A DNA stretch of 64,000 bases. It comes from Kibdelosporangium aridum. GTDB taxonomy: Bacteria; Actinomycetota; Actinomycetes; Mycobacteriales; Pseudonocardiaceae. This document shows positions 15,498 through 23,891 of the stretch, piece after piece. The notes beneath the pieces were generated by a model. It was not told the DNA's origin. It worked only from the letters and a program-made list of their open reading frames with translations, and did not search any database. Location of the stretch: positions 124,001-188,000 of the forward strand of contig NZ_FWXV01000003.1 in NCBI RefSeq assembly GCF_900176515.1. The letters run 5' to 3'. Position 1 is the first letter of the stretch. Each line of letters begins with the position of its first letter. The position numbers were made by a program, and so were the translations under genes.

Positions 15498-16978
15498 CGA
15501 GTTTCGCAGGCATACTCCCCAAACCTTCCTCGGTCACCGAAGCGAAGGAGACCTTCGTCAGCCGCACACCAGTGCAGCCGGAGGTGACGTTCACCGACGC
15601 TTTGGCGAGCGAAGGCTACCGGCTGAGCATTACGCAGCAAGGTGTTGCCATAGAAGCCGCTGACCAGGCAGGGGCGTTCTACGCATCGCAGACCCTGCGC
15701 CAGCTGTACGGAGCCGACCGGTTCAGGGCCGCATCGCTCCACAAAGGACCGTGGGAGCTGCCGTGCGGCACGATCGAGGACGCGCCCCGGTTCAAGTGGC
15801 GTGGCGTGCTGCTGGACGTCGCGCGGCACTTCATGCCGAAGTACGAGGTGTTCCGGTTCATCGACCAGATGGCCGCGCACAAGCTCAACGTCCTGCACCT
15901 GCACCTGACCGACGACCAGGGCTGGCGCATCGAGGTCCCCGCGTACCCGCTGCTGACCCAGGTCGGCGGTTGGCGCACGGGATCGTGGGTCGGCCGTCAG
16001 CCAGACGGCACCAAAGAACACGACGGCCGCCCGCACGGCGGCTTCTACACCACGGATGACATGCGCGAGCTCGTCGCGTACGCCAAGGAACGGCACATCA
16101 CGATCGTGCCCGAAGTGGACGTCCCCGGGCACAGCCAGGCGGCGATCGCGGCGTACCCGAAGCTCGGCAACACCGACGAACAGCTGCCGGTGCTGCGCAA
16201 CTGGGGCATCAACGAGAACATCCTGAACGTCTCGGACGAGACCATCCAGTTCTACAAGACCGTGCTCGACCACGTGGTGGATGTCTTCGACGGCCCAGTG
16301 ATCTGCCTCGGCGGCGACGAAGTCCCCACCATCCAGTGGAAGAACAGCCCGGCAGCGGCCCAGCGGATGGCCGAACTCGGCTTCACGTCGGAAGTCCAGC
16401 TGCACGGCTGGTTCATCAGCCAGCTCGCGGCGCACCTGGCCAAGCACGGCCGCCGATCCCTTGGCTGGGACGAGATCCTCGACGCCGGTGGACTGGCCGA
16501 CGACGCGATCATCGCCTCGTGGCGTGGCGAGCAAGCCGGTGTGGTGGCTGCCTCGTCCGGCCATGACGTGGTGATGTGCCCCGAGCAGTACGTCTACCTC
16601 GACCACCGGCAGGCCGATCACCCCGACGAACCGATCCCGGTGGGCTTCCTGCACACCCTCGAGGACGTCTACGGCTACGAGCCCATCCCGGCGGCGCTCC
16701 CAGCGGAGTTCCACGAGCGCGTCCTCGGCGCGCAGGCGCAGGTCTGGACCGAGCACCTGGACAACCCCCGGCGCGTGGACTACGCGGTCTACCCCCGGCT
16801 CGCCGCGTTCGCCGAGGTCGTCTGGTCCTCTCCGGACGGCCGGTCGTACGAGGAATTCGAGACCCGCCTGGTCAACCACCACCTGGCCAGGCTGGATGCC
16901 ATGGGTGTGGAGTACCGGCCGCTCACCGGCCCACACCCATGGCAAACCCGCCCAGGCGTGCCAGGAAGGCTCCGCTAA
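15494..16978 (+). CDS. dasD: GH20 beta-N-acetylhexosaminidase, DasD-like
   Basis: 494 residues. An N-terminal GH20b-like domain (about 1-95) precedes the (beta/alpha)8 catalytic barrel with LHLHLTDDQGWR, the metal-free GH20 active-site pair in CLGGDEVP (Asp275, Glu276), PEVDVPGHSQA and AQVWTEH. It removes terminal GlcNAc from chito-oligosaccharides by substrate-assisted catalysis. No signal peptide is visible, so it should act in the cytosol on the sugar imported by the coupled ABC system. ATGA overlap with the permease gene. Confidence 0.93.
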   Translation: MTSFAGILPKPSSVTEAKETFVSRTPVQPEVTFTDALASEGYRLSITQQGVAIEAADQAGAFYASQTLRQLYGADRFRAASLHKGPWELPCGTIEDAPRFKWRGVLLDVARHFMPKYEVFRFIDQMAAHKLNVLHLHLTDDQGWRIEVPAYPLLTQVGGWRTGSWVGRQPDGTKEHDGRPHGGFYTTDDMRELVAYAKERHITIVPEVDVPGHSQAAIAAYPKLGNTDEQLPVLRNWGINENILNVSDETIQFYKTVLDHVVDVFDGPVICLGGDEVPTIQWKNSPAAAQRMAELGFTSEVQLHGWFISQLAAHLAKHGRRSLGWDEILDAGGLADDAIIASWRGEQAGVVAASSGHDVVMCPEQYVYLDHRQADHPDEPIPVGFLHTLEDVYGYEPIPAALPAEFHERVLGAQAQVWTEHLDNPRRVDYAVYPRLAAFAEVVWSSPDGRSYEEFETRLVNHHLARLDAMGVEYRPLTGPHPWQTRPGVPGRLR

Positions 16979-16979
16979 C

Positions 16980-17108
16980 CGCCGTGTCCACCACTCCGGC
17001 ACACCGTGTCCACCACTCCGGCACCATGAAATTCCCTACCGGAACGCCAAGGGGAATTTCATGGTGCTGGAACGTGCGACACGGTGTGCTGCAAAGGTGG
17101 ACACGGCG
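16980..17108. repeat. Nested 129-base palindrome filling a convergent intergenic gap
   Basis: Three inverted-repeat segments stack on one axis: outer arms 16980-16992 with 17096-17108 (13 bp), middle arms 16997-17010 with 17078-17091 (14 bp, one mismatch or G-U), and inner arms 17018-17037 with 17051-17070 (20 bp with two G-U). The 5' side also holds two 21-base direct repeats (16982-17002 and 17004-17024). It occupies the space between the GH20 stop and the convergent response-regulator stop almost exactly. It can act as a bidirectional terminator. A palindromic miniature element is an alternative. Confidence 0.8.
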
Positions 17109-17110
17109 CC

Positions 17111-17788
17111 TTAGCCAGCCGCGAGTCGGTAAAACAACTCTGGCCGTCCCACCTGGCCGTACTGCGGACGCCGGACGACCGTGCCGGTGTCCGCGAGGTG
17201 CTCGAGGTAGCGGCGGGCCGTCACGCGCGAGATGCCGACCGCGCTGGCGGCCCCGACCGCGGACAGTCCCTCAGGCGTCTCACGCAGCGCGGCCACAACG
17301 GAGTCCAGGGTGTCCGCGCTCATTCCCTTCGGCAGGCCGATGCCGTCGGTCCCCCTGAGTGTCGCGAGCGCACGGTCCACGTCAGCCTGACCAGCCGCCT
17401 CACCTGCGGCCATGACGGCATTCCGGAACTCGGCGTACCGCTCCAACTTGTCCCGGAGCGTCGCGAACGTGAAAGGCTTCAGCAGGTACTGCACCACGCC
17501 TGCGGACACCGCGGCCCGCACCATGGCCAGGTCACGCGCGGACGTCACCGCGATGACGTCGATGTTCGGGTTGGCCGCCCGCAGCGCGCGGCTGATCTGC
17601 AGCCCATGCGCGTCCGGCAGGTACAGGTCCAGCAGGAGCAGGTCGATCGGGTGCTGCTCGACGAAGCGCTTCGCCTCAGCCCCGGTGTGCGCGACCCCGG
17701 ACACCGAGAAACCCGCCACCCGCTCCACGTAAAGCCGGTGCGCGTCGGCGGCTACGGGGTCGTCCTCGACCACCAAAACCCTGATCAT
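17111..17788 (-). CDS. Response regulator, CitB/DcuR family
   Basis: 225 residues. The receiver domain (1-120) has acidic residues EDD near the N-terminus, the phospho-acceptor Asp54 in LLLLDLYLPD and the conserved Lys in YLLKPF. The C-terminal region carries a helix-turn-helix (EGLSAVGAASAVGISRVTARRYLEHL) typical of CitB-like regulators. It pairs with the CitA-like kinase upstream on the same strand. The probable target is the divergent dicarboxylate carrier gene dctA. The ATG at 17788 fits the receiver start. Confidence 0.92.
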   Translation of the reverse strand: MIRVLVVEDDPVAADAHRLYVERVAGFSVSGVAHTGAEAKRFVEQHPIDLLLLDLYLPDAHGLQISRALRAANPNIDVIAVTSARDLAMVRAAVSAGVVQYLLKPFTFATLRDKLERYAEFRNAVMAAGEAAGQADVDRALATLRGTDGIGLPKGMSADTLDSVVAALRETPEGLSAVGAASAVGISRVTARRYLEHLADTGTVVRRPQYGQVGRPELFYRLAAG

Positions 17789-17853
17789 CTCGACAGCCTC
17801 ACGGGGCCGGCTTGTCCGGCCTACCGCCGAATAGTCTCTCCCACGAAGCCCTT

Positions 17854-17887
17854 CGATCAGTAGCGGGGCACGATTTACCACTGATCG
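17854..17887. promoter_or_regulatory. Inverted repeat in the kinase-regulator gap
   Basis: Eight-base arms CGATCAGT (17854-17861) and ACTGATCG (17880-17887) with an 18-base spacer lie about 70 bases upstream of the response-regulator start, in a 164-base gap that is unusual inside a two-component pair. It may be an operator or a weak attenuating hairpin. Confidence 0.3.
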
Positions 17888-17952
17888 GAACCAAACCTTC
17901 ACTGAGCGATATCGATTTGTACTGTCATTGCCACCTTGGCTCGCCGAAAAAC

Positions 17953-19503
17953 CTAGGACCGGCCATCGGCGGGCAATCGAACGGTGAACACCGCGCCGAT
18001 TTCCTGGCCGAGTTCGATCGTGCCGCCATAACGCCGGACGGTCTGACCGACCAGGGCCAGGCCAAGTCCGCGATTGGAGTCCTTTGTGGACCATCCTCGG
18101 GTGAAGGCCGCGCGGGAGGTCTCGTCGTCCAGGCCGGGGCCGGTGTCGGCGACACGCAGGATCAGCTCCGAGTTCGATTTCCTCACGGTGACAAAGACTT
18201 TCGGCGCTTCGGTGCCCTCGACGGCCGCGTCGAGCGCGTTGTCGATCAGGTTGCCGAGGATCGTCACGAGGTCACGGCCGGGCATCGCGGTCTCGTCGAT
18301 GTGAGTGTCCGGGGTGATCACCAGTTCCACGCCGCGTTCGCTCGCCTCCGCCGTCTTGCCCAGCAGCAGTGCCGCGAGCACCGGTTCGCCGACCGCTCCG
18401 ACCACCCGGTCGGTCAGCTGCTGGGCGATTTCCAGCTCCTCGGTGGCGAATCGGACCGCTTCGTCCGTCCGATCCAGCTCGATCAGGGAGACGACGGTGT
18501 GCAGGCGGTTGGCGGCCTCGTGGGCCTGCGAGCGCAACGACTCGGCGAAGCCCTTGACCGAGTCCAGCTCACCGGTCAGCGCCTGCAGGTCGGTGTGGTC
18601 GCGCAACGTCACCACCGCGCCGTGGGTCGGCAGCTTCGACTTGTTCACGACGATCACCCGCCGGTCGGTCACGTGGATCTCGTCGCGGACCGGCCCATCC
18701 GACAGCAGCCGGTTCACCAGCGAGGAAGGCAGCCCGAGGGATGACAACTTCTTGCCATCGACGTCCTCCGGCACGCCGAGCAGGTCGCGGGCGGCGTCGT
18801 TGCACAACGTGACGGTTCCGTGCCTGTCGAGCAGCATCAGGCCCTCGTGCACCGCGTGCAGGATCGACTCGTGGTAGTCGATCATCCGGCCGAGCCGGGC
18901 AGGCCCCATCCCGCGGGTCTGGCGGCGCACCCGCGCGCTGACGAAGTACGTCCCGATCAGGCCGACACCCAGTGCCGCCACGCCGACGGCTATCACGGCG
19001 ACCAGCTGCCCCGACAATTCATCCGCGATCGCTTCGACCGTGATCCCGACGGCAACCAAAGCCACCACACGATCGGCTGAAAATACCGGTACGACGGCTC
19101 GAACCGACGGCCCGAGAGTGCCCACAAAAGTCTCGGTCAGCACCCCGCCTTCCAATGCTTCCTTGGTGTTGCCGAGAAAATGCCGCCCTATCTCCTGTGG
19201 GTTCGGATGGGTAAACCGGATGCCCTCCGGATTCATGATCGTAATGAAATCGACGCCCGTGTCGTGACGTACATCTTCGGCGAACGGCTGCAGGATCTCG
19301 GTCGGCCTCGGCGTGGTCAGGGCCATCAGCAGCGTCGGCGTGTCCGCAACCGACTTGGCCACCGCGACGACTTCTCGCCGGGCCGTGTCCTCGGTGTTCC
19401 GGGCCGCGTCCAGGTAGGCCAGTATCGATCCACCGCCGACGATCACACCGACGATCACCACCTGCAACACCAGCAGCTGGCGGGCAAGACTCCACTCCCG
19501 CAT
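17953..19503 (-). CDS. Sensor histidine kinase, CitA/DcuS family
   Basis: 516 residues. Membrane helices lie near 8-30 and 165-185 and enclose an extracytoplasmic sensor domain of the citrate/dicarboxylate type (FITIMNPEGIRFTHPNPQEIG, PVFSADRVVALVAVGI). A PAS domain follows (about 205-310), then the phospho-acceptor His in SQAHEAANRLHT, and an ATPase domain with NLIDNALDA, DTGPGLD and GLGLALV. It should sense a carboxylate outside the cell and phosphorylate the adjacent regulator. It is divergent from dctA, a usual target. Confidence 0.93.
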   Translation of the reverse strand: MREWSLARQLLVLQVVIVGVIVGGGSILAYLDAARNTEDTARREVVAVAKSVADTPTLLMALTTPRPTEILQPFAEDVRHDTGVDFITIMNPEGIRFTHPNPQEIGRHFLGNTKEALEGGVLTETFVGTLGPSVRAVVPVFSADRVVALVAVGITVEAIADELSGQLVAVIAVGVAALGVGLIGTYFVSARVRRQTRGMGPARLGRMIDYHESILHAVHEGLMLLDRHGTVTLCNDAARDLLGVPEDVDGKKLSSLGLPSSLVNRLLSDGPVRDEIHVTDRRVIVVNKSKLPTHGAVVTLRDHTDLQALTGELDSVKGFAESLRSQAHEAANRLHTVVSLIELDRTDEAVRFATEELEIAQQLTDRVVGAVGEPVLAALLLGKTAEASERGVELVITPDTHIDETAMPGRDLVTILGNLIDNALDAAVEGTEAPKVFVTVRKSNSELILRVADTGPGLDDETSRAAFTRGWSTKDSNRGLGLALVGQTVRRYGGTIELGQEIGAVFTVRLPADGRS

Positions 19504-19630
19504 GACCGTTAACCTCCGCGACGCACGACCGAAATGAACACAACCGTGACCCGTGTCATATCGGCACGGATAGTCTGCACAACCAATTTCTCAGACCCTA
19601 CGTCGCAGCCCGCCTTCCCAGGAGGCCGTT

Positions 19631-20986
19631 TTGTCCACAGTCGAGGGGCGTACCCGCCGGGATCGCACCCATTACCTCTACATCGCGGTTGTCGTCGCGG
19701 TCATTCTCGGCATCATCGTCGGGTTGGTGTTCCCGAAGACCGGTGTCGCACTGAAACCGATCGGTGACGGTTTCGTCAACCTGATCAAGATGATGATCAG
19801 CCCGATCATCTTCTGCACGCTGGTGCTGGGCATCGGCTCGATCAGGCAGGCCGCGCGGGTTGGCAAGGTCGGCGGCCTGGCGATCGGCTACTTCATCGCG
19901 ATGTCGTTCGTCGCACTGACGATCGGCCTGATCGTCGGCAACATCCTGCACCCGGGTGACGGCCTCGCCATCACCGACCAGGTCCAGAAGAGCGGCCAGG
20001 CGCAGGTCAAGGCCCAGGAGAACACCACCCAGTTCATCCTCGGCATCATCCCGACCACCTTGGTATCCGGTCTGACCAGCGGTGACGTGCTGGAAACGCT
20101 GCTGATATCCCTGCTCGTCGGCTTCGCGCTGCAGGCGCTCGGCGAAAAGGGCAAGCCCGTGCTGACCGGCATCTCGCACATCCAGCGGCTGGTCTTCAAG
20201 GTGCTGTCGATGGTCATGTGGGCCGCCCCGATCGGTGCGTTCGGCGCGATCGCGGCCGTGGTCGGTGCGACCGGCGCGGCCGCGTTGAAGAGCCTGCTGG
20301 TGATCATGCTCGGCTTCTACATCACGTGCATCCTGTTCATCGGCGTCATCCTGGCCGGTCTGCTGTGGATCGTCTCGCGGGTCAACCTGTTCGCGCTGAT
20401 GCGCTACCTCGCCCGCGAGTACCTGCTGATCTTCTCCACGTCCTCTTCGGAGAGTGCGCTGCCGCGGCTGATCGCGAAGATGGAGCACGTCGGCGTGAGC
20501 CGTCCGGTCGTCGGTATCACGGTGCCGACCGGCTACTCGTTCAACCTCGACGGCACGATGATCTACCTGACCATGGCGACGATCTTCATCGCCGAGGCGA
20601 TGAACGCCCCGCTGAACTTCGGCGAACAGATCGCGCTGCTGCTGTTCATGATGATCGCGTCGAAGGGCGCCGCCGGTGTCTCCGGTGCGGGTCTGGCCAC
20701 GCTGGCAGGCGGTCTGTCGTCGCACCGGCCGGAACTGGTCGGCGGTGTCGGCTTCATCGTCGGTATCGACCGGTTCATGTCCGAGGCCCGCGCGCTGACC
20801 AACTTCACCGGCAACGCCGTGGCCACCGTGCTGCTCGGCACGTGGACCAAGGAATTCGACCGGGATCAGGCGAAACGCGTGCTGTCCGGTGAGGATCCGT
20901 TCGACGAGGCCACCATGGTCGACGAGCACGCCGTGCGTGACGACGACGAGGACGAAGGGGCCAAGAAGCAACCGGTCAACGCCTGA
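19631..20986 (+). CDS. dctA: Dicarboxylate/amino acid:cation symporter, DctA type
   Basis: 451 residues of the DAACS family with eight membrane helices and two re-entrant loops. The serine-rich motif STSSSESALPRLI and the motif TGYSFNLDGTMIYL are diagnostic. It imports C4-dicarboxylates or related anions with protons or sodium. A TTG start is used with an AGGAGG site upstream; a perfect DnaA-box sequence overlaps this start, probably by chance. Divergent from the CitA-like kinase gene. Its 3' end overlaps the convergent SRPBCC gene by 11 bases. Confidence 0.92.
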   Translation: MSTVEGRTRRDRTHYLYIAVVVAVILGIIVGLVFPKTGVALKPIGDGFVNLIKMMISPIIFCTLVLGIGSIRQAARVGKVGGLAIGYFIAMSFVALTIGLIVGNILHPGDGLAITDQVQKSGQAQVKAQENTTQFILGIIPTTLVSGLTSGDVLETLLISLLVGFALQALGEKGKPVLTGISHIQRLVFKVLSMVMWAAPIGAFGAIAAVVGATGAAALKSLLVIMLGFYITCILFIGVILAGLLWIVSRVNLFALMRYLAREYLLIFSTSSSESALPRLIAKMEHVGVSRPVVGITVPTGYSFNLDGTMIYLTMATIFIAEAMNAPLNFGEQIALLLFMMIASKGAAGVSGAGLATLAGGLSSHRPELVGGVGFIVGIDRFMSEARALTNFTGNAVATVLLGTWTKEFDRDQAKRVLSGEDPFDEATMVDEHAVRDDDEDEGAKKQPVNA

Positions 20987-21413
20987 GGAATCTGCGCAGT
21001 CCGCGCTGACCACGCCACATCATCGCGGCGTGGTTGGCGCGGAACACCGGTCTGGCGACCGGCGCCAGCAGCTGCAACAACCGTTTGTTCACAACGACTT
21101 CCTGGATGATCTCCAGCCGAACCGACCGCCGCCCGGCCACCAGAGTGGACCGGCAGAAGCCTTCGAGATCGCCGGTCATCCCGACCAGCATCCGGCCGCG
21201 GTCGAAGTCCTGTTCGGCCCGGTGCAACCGGAACGTCAGCGCGTACGGCAGAACCGAGCGGCAGATCACCTCGGCGGTGTCGTCGTCGATCCGTCCGACG
21301 CCGTGGATATCGGGCCACCACAAGGGATACGTGCCCGGGTCGGTGACCACGTCGAACACTTCGCCCGCCGCGACCGGCAACGTCCACAAGCTACGGAACT
21401 GGTAGCGGTTCAT
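20976..21413 (-). CDS. SRPBCC (polyketide cyclase/START-like) family protein
   Basis: 145 residues with the SRPBCC layout: an N-terminal strand FRSLWTLPVAAGEVFDVVTDPGTYPLWWP, central strands with CRSVLPYALTFRLHRAEQDF, and a long C-terminal helix. The fold binds hydrophobic ligands; no substrate can be read. A longer reading frame extends upstream, but ATG 21413 fits the fold and overlaps the upstream stop (ATGA). It is the last gene of the ECF sigma operon. Confidence 0.82.
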   Translation of the reverse strand: MNRYQFRSLWTLPVAAGEVFDVVTDPGTYPLWWPDIHGVGRIDDDTAEVICRSVLPYALTFRLHRAEQDFDRGRMLVGMTGDLEGFCRSTLVAGRRSVRLEIIQEVVVNKRLLQLLAPVARPVFRANHAAMMWRGQRGLRRFLRR

Positions 21414-21793
21414 GGCAGCAACGACCACCACGGTGAGTCCGCACGGCACCGCGCTGAGACGTCGGCAGCGAAAACCCGGATCATCAACACCCAGTACCCC
21501 CACGCAAGCAGAACCATGCCGAGCACGGCCAAGCAGATCCTGAGCCACTGCTTCCTGCGCACCTGAGCCAACGCGAAAGCCGTCACGCCGACGAACACCA
21601 GCCACAGTATGGGCAGCGCGAGGACCAGCGCGAACCCGTACCCAGGCTGGGAATTGACCTCGCAGACCCGGACGTACGCCCAGAAAACCTGGTGCGCGGC
21701 GATCATCCACAGTGTCGCGAACACAGCCACGCCGAAACCGCGGAGCAGCGCCCATCCGGCGCCACCCCGCGGCCCGTTGTGGACCTCGGTCAA
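21410..21793 (-). CDS. Hypothetical membrane protein
   Basis: 127 residues with three hydrophobic segments (about 18-42, 52-75 and 85-107) and an N-terminal extension of about 15 residues. Family not recognised. It sits between the anti-sigma gene (stop one base before its start) and the SRPBCC gene (four-base overlap), so it is co-transcribed with the ECF sigma system. A membrane-associated role in that response is inference. Confidence 0.7.
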   Translation of the reverse strand: MTEVHNGPRGGAGWALLRGFGVAVFATLWMIAAHQVFWAYVRVCEVNSQPGYGFALVLALPILWLVFVGVTAFALAQVRRKQWLRICLAVLGMVLLAWGYWVLMIRVFAADVSARCRADSPWWSLLP

Positions 21794-21794
21794 C

Positions 21795-22496
21795 TTAGAG
21801 GTTGACCGGTACGGAGACGAGCTTGCGGCCGTCGAAAGTGATCACGTCGACCGATTTCACGTCCTTCGGGTCGACCAAGGCGGCACCCTGCAACGTCGTG
21901 CCGACGTCCTCGCCCTTCTCGGTCACCAGCCAGCTGCCCGCGACGCGCTGCGTGCCGTCCTTCGCGGTGACGATCAGCTGGCACTTCTCGCCCTCTTTGA
22001 TGCCTGACGTCTTGGCGACCGTCTTGACCCAGCCCTGCAGCGGCTCGACAGTCACGTCCATCTTGGCCCCGGTGGCCTGATCCGTCGCCGACGACGCGAC
22101 GCCGACCAGGCCGGGCGGGTCTTCGCCGCCCCCGCTGATGGCCATGCCCCCTGCGAACGCACCACCGGCGATCACTACGGCCGCCGCGACCGCGGCGAGG
22201 CGGCGTCCCATCGAGGGGCGCGCGGCGGGCTGCTGGCCCTCCTCGGCGCGAACGCGGCGCAGCGTGCGCTGCAGCAGCAGATCACCACCGGGCGGCGGAC
22301 CGTCGATGAACGCCTCGGGCGGGACTGTGTCCATTATCGAGCGCAGGCCGACCAGGTCGGCGACCTCACGACGGCCGTCCGGACAGGTCCGCAGGTGCGC
22401 CTCGACCTCAGTTGCTTCGCGCGGGGTCAGCACCCCGAGGGCATACGCCCCGAGCGAGGAGTGATCGTGTTGGTTGCTCACGTGCTGATTGCTCAC
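21795..22496 (-). CDS. Anti-sigma factor, RskA-like, with degenerate zinc motif
   Basis: 233 residues. An N-terminal anti-sigma domain (about 10-90) is followed by one membrane helix (about 104-124) and an extracytoplasmic C-terminal RskA domain (VTVEPLQGWVKTVAKTSG, GSWLVTEKGED). It should hold the partner sigma factor at the membrane. The zinc anti-sigma motif H-x3-C-x2-C reads HLRTCPDG here, so the second cysteine is missing and zinc binding is doubtful. The GTG start overlaps the sigma stop (GTGA). Confidence 0.9.
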   Translation of the reverse strand: MSNQHVSNQHDHSSLGAYALGVLTPREATEVEAHLRTCPDGRREVADLVGLRSIMDTVPPEAFIDGPPPGGDLLLQRTLRRVRAEEGQQPAARPSMGRRLAAVAAAVVIAGGAFAGGMAISGGGEDPPGLVGVASSATDQATGAKMDVTVEPLQGWVKTVAKTSGIKEGEKCQLIVTAKDGTQRVAGSWLVTEKGEDVGTTLQGAALVDPKDVKSVDVITFDGRKLVSVPVNL

Positions 22497-23047
22497 CGGG
22501 GCACCTCCGTCCCTGTCTTCCCGCCGGACATCACGGCCCGTAGGGCACGCAATGCATAGTAAGACCGTGATTTCACGGTACCCGCTGCGATACCCAAAGC
22601 TTGTGCTGCTTCAGTGACCGTGCGGCCTTTGTAGTAGATCTCCACGAGCACCTCGCGGTGCTCAGGAGACAAGCTGTCCAACGCGCCGAGCATGGCCATC
22701 GAGTCCACGACCTGATCGGCGTGGTCCCGTTCGACCGACGGCGACTCCGTCACCTCCGCCACTTCCGGCGGCCGGACCGCGCGTGCCCGCGCCCGGTCGG
22801 TGACGATGTTGCGTGCCACAGTGAGCAGCCAACCCCTGACTGACCCTTTCTCAGCGGTCAGCGCGTCGGAGTGCTTCCACGCGCGCAGCAATGTCTCTTG
22901 GACGATGTCTTCGGCCGCGGCTCGGTCGTTGGTCAACCGGGTCGCGTACGCGAGCAGGCTCGCACCGTGCTCGTTGTACAGGGACCGGACAAGGTCTTCA
23001 CCACGAACGCGCCGCGATCGCCGCGGCCACCAGCCTGGGGTCGTCAC
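22493..23047 (-). CDS. ECF RNA polymerase sigma factor, SigK-like
   Basis: 184 residues. Region 2 (about 18-85) contains AAAEDIVQETLLRAW and a -10 recognition helix. Region 4 (about 125-180) contains LSPEHREVLVEIYYKGRTVTEAAQALGIAAGTVKSRSYYAL. There is no C-terminal extension. GTG 23047 has a GGAGAGG site upstream, deciding against an earlier start. It is coupled to the RskA-like anti-sigma gene, an arrangement seen for ECF19/SigK systems. The likely regulon includes its own operon and the lipoprotein upstream. Confidence 0.92.
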   Translation of the reverse strand: MTTPGWWPRRSRRVRGEDLVRSLYNEHGASLLAYATRLTNDRAAAEDIVQETLLRAWKHSDALTAEKGSVRGWLLTVARNIVTDRARARAVRPPEVAEVTESPSVERDHADQVVDSMAMLGALDSLSPEHREVLVEIYYKGRTVTEAAQALGIAAGTVKSRSYYALRALRAVMSGGKTGTEVPR

Positions 23048-23173
23048 CAGGTTCCTCTCCGCTGGGGATCGAGTCGCTGCGGAGGTTACTGGATTTGGGC
23101 GGAGCACCGGTGATCGCGGGCCTGGAACGAATGCGAGTGAGGCGCTCACGGCGTGATTCCCTCCGCTCGCGGA

Positions 23174-23770
23174 TCAGTAGCCGGAACCGGAGTCATCTGC
23201 CGGTGCCTGCTGCGGTTTCGGCTGCTGCTGTTGTTGCTGCTGTGGCTGCTCGGCCTCGGTGGCAAGACCCTGTGCCTTCTTGCCTTCCGGAGTCATCGCG
23301 TACCACTGGCTGTTCATCCCTTGGCCGTTGGCGTCGCCAGGCGCCAAATCCTTGGCATAGGTGTAAACCGGCCACTTGTTGATGGTGATCTGCCGGGTGC
23401 CGTCCTTGCGCTTGGTGGTGCCGACCATGTTCTGCGGCACACCGGTGAACGTGATCTCCTTGCCCTCAGCCAGCAACGGCTTCCATTGCTTGGCACATGC
23501 GTCGTAGCAATTGGAGACTGACGGCTGGGCAGTGTCCTTCGTGAACATGTAGAGCGTCATGCCGGCCTGGTTGGCCATCACCTTGCCGAGCGAGCTGACC
23601 TCGGCCGCCACCAGGTTCGGCTTCGGCCCGTCCTCGATCGGCAACTCATCCTGTTGCTGTGCTTGCGGAATCTGTACCCTCGGGGCGGGATTGTCGCCAC
23701 TGCAAGCGGTCAGGCCCAGCAGCCCTAGACCGGCGATGGCAGTCAGCACGCCGACACGAGCGCCCTTCAT
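23174..23770 (-). CDS. Secreted-repeat lipoprotein (COG4315 / Lipoprotein_15 family)
   Basis: 198 residues. Lipobox LLGLTACSG places the acylated Cys at residue 23. Two copies of the 'secreted repeat of unknown function' follow, with MANQAGMTLYMFTKDT then CYDACAKQWKPLLAEGK, and KWPVYTYAKDLAPGD with GQGMNSQWYAMTPEGK. The tail is a run of glutamines (about eight) and a Pro/Gln linker. These proteins sit on the outer face of the membrane and are often linked to ECF sigma or electron-transfer genes. The gap to the sigma gene is 126 bases, so co-transcription is likely but not certain. Confidence 0.9.
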   Translation of the reverse strand: MKGARVGVLTAIAGLGLLGLTACSGDNPAPRVQIPQAQQQDELPIEDGPKPNLVAAEVSSLGKVMANQAGMTLYMFTKDTAQPSVSNCYDACAKQWKPLLAEGKEITFTGVPQNMVGTTKRKDGTRQITINKWPVYTYAKDLAPGDANGQGMNSQWYAMTPEGKKAQGLATEAEQPQQQQQQQPKPQQAPADDSGSGY

Positions 23771-23821
23771 GACTAACCTCCTGTGGTGGCCCCGCCCATC
23801 GCGGCGACCTGTTCACCACAC

Positions 23822-23849
23822 ACACGAGGAGATCTCAGCGGCGGTTCAA
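23822..23849 (-). promoter_or_regulatory. Candidate ECF-type promoter upstream of the lipoprotein gene
   Basis: On the minus strand TTGAACC (23849-23843) is followed after 16 bases by CGTGT (23826-23822), resembling ECF promoters (GAAC ... CGT), about 50 bases upstream of the lipoprotein ATG. It could make the lipoprotein-sigma-anti-sigma operon self-regulated. Confidence 0.35.
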
Positions 23850-23891
23850 CCCGTTTCGAAGCAGTTCGGGATCCGGATTGGTCCGACTTTT

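Noticed and set aside
19631..19639. DnaA box TTGTCCACA at the dctA start
   Set aside because: A single copy overlapping a start codon and serving as coding sequence. Another lies near 62908 inside a gene. Neither has partners, so an origin is not supported.
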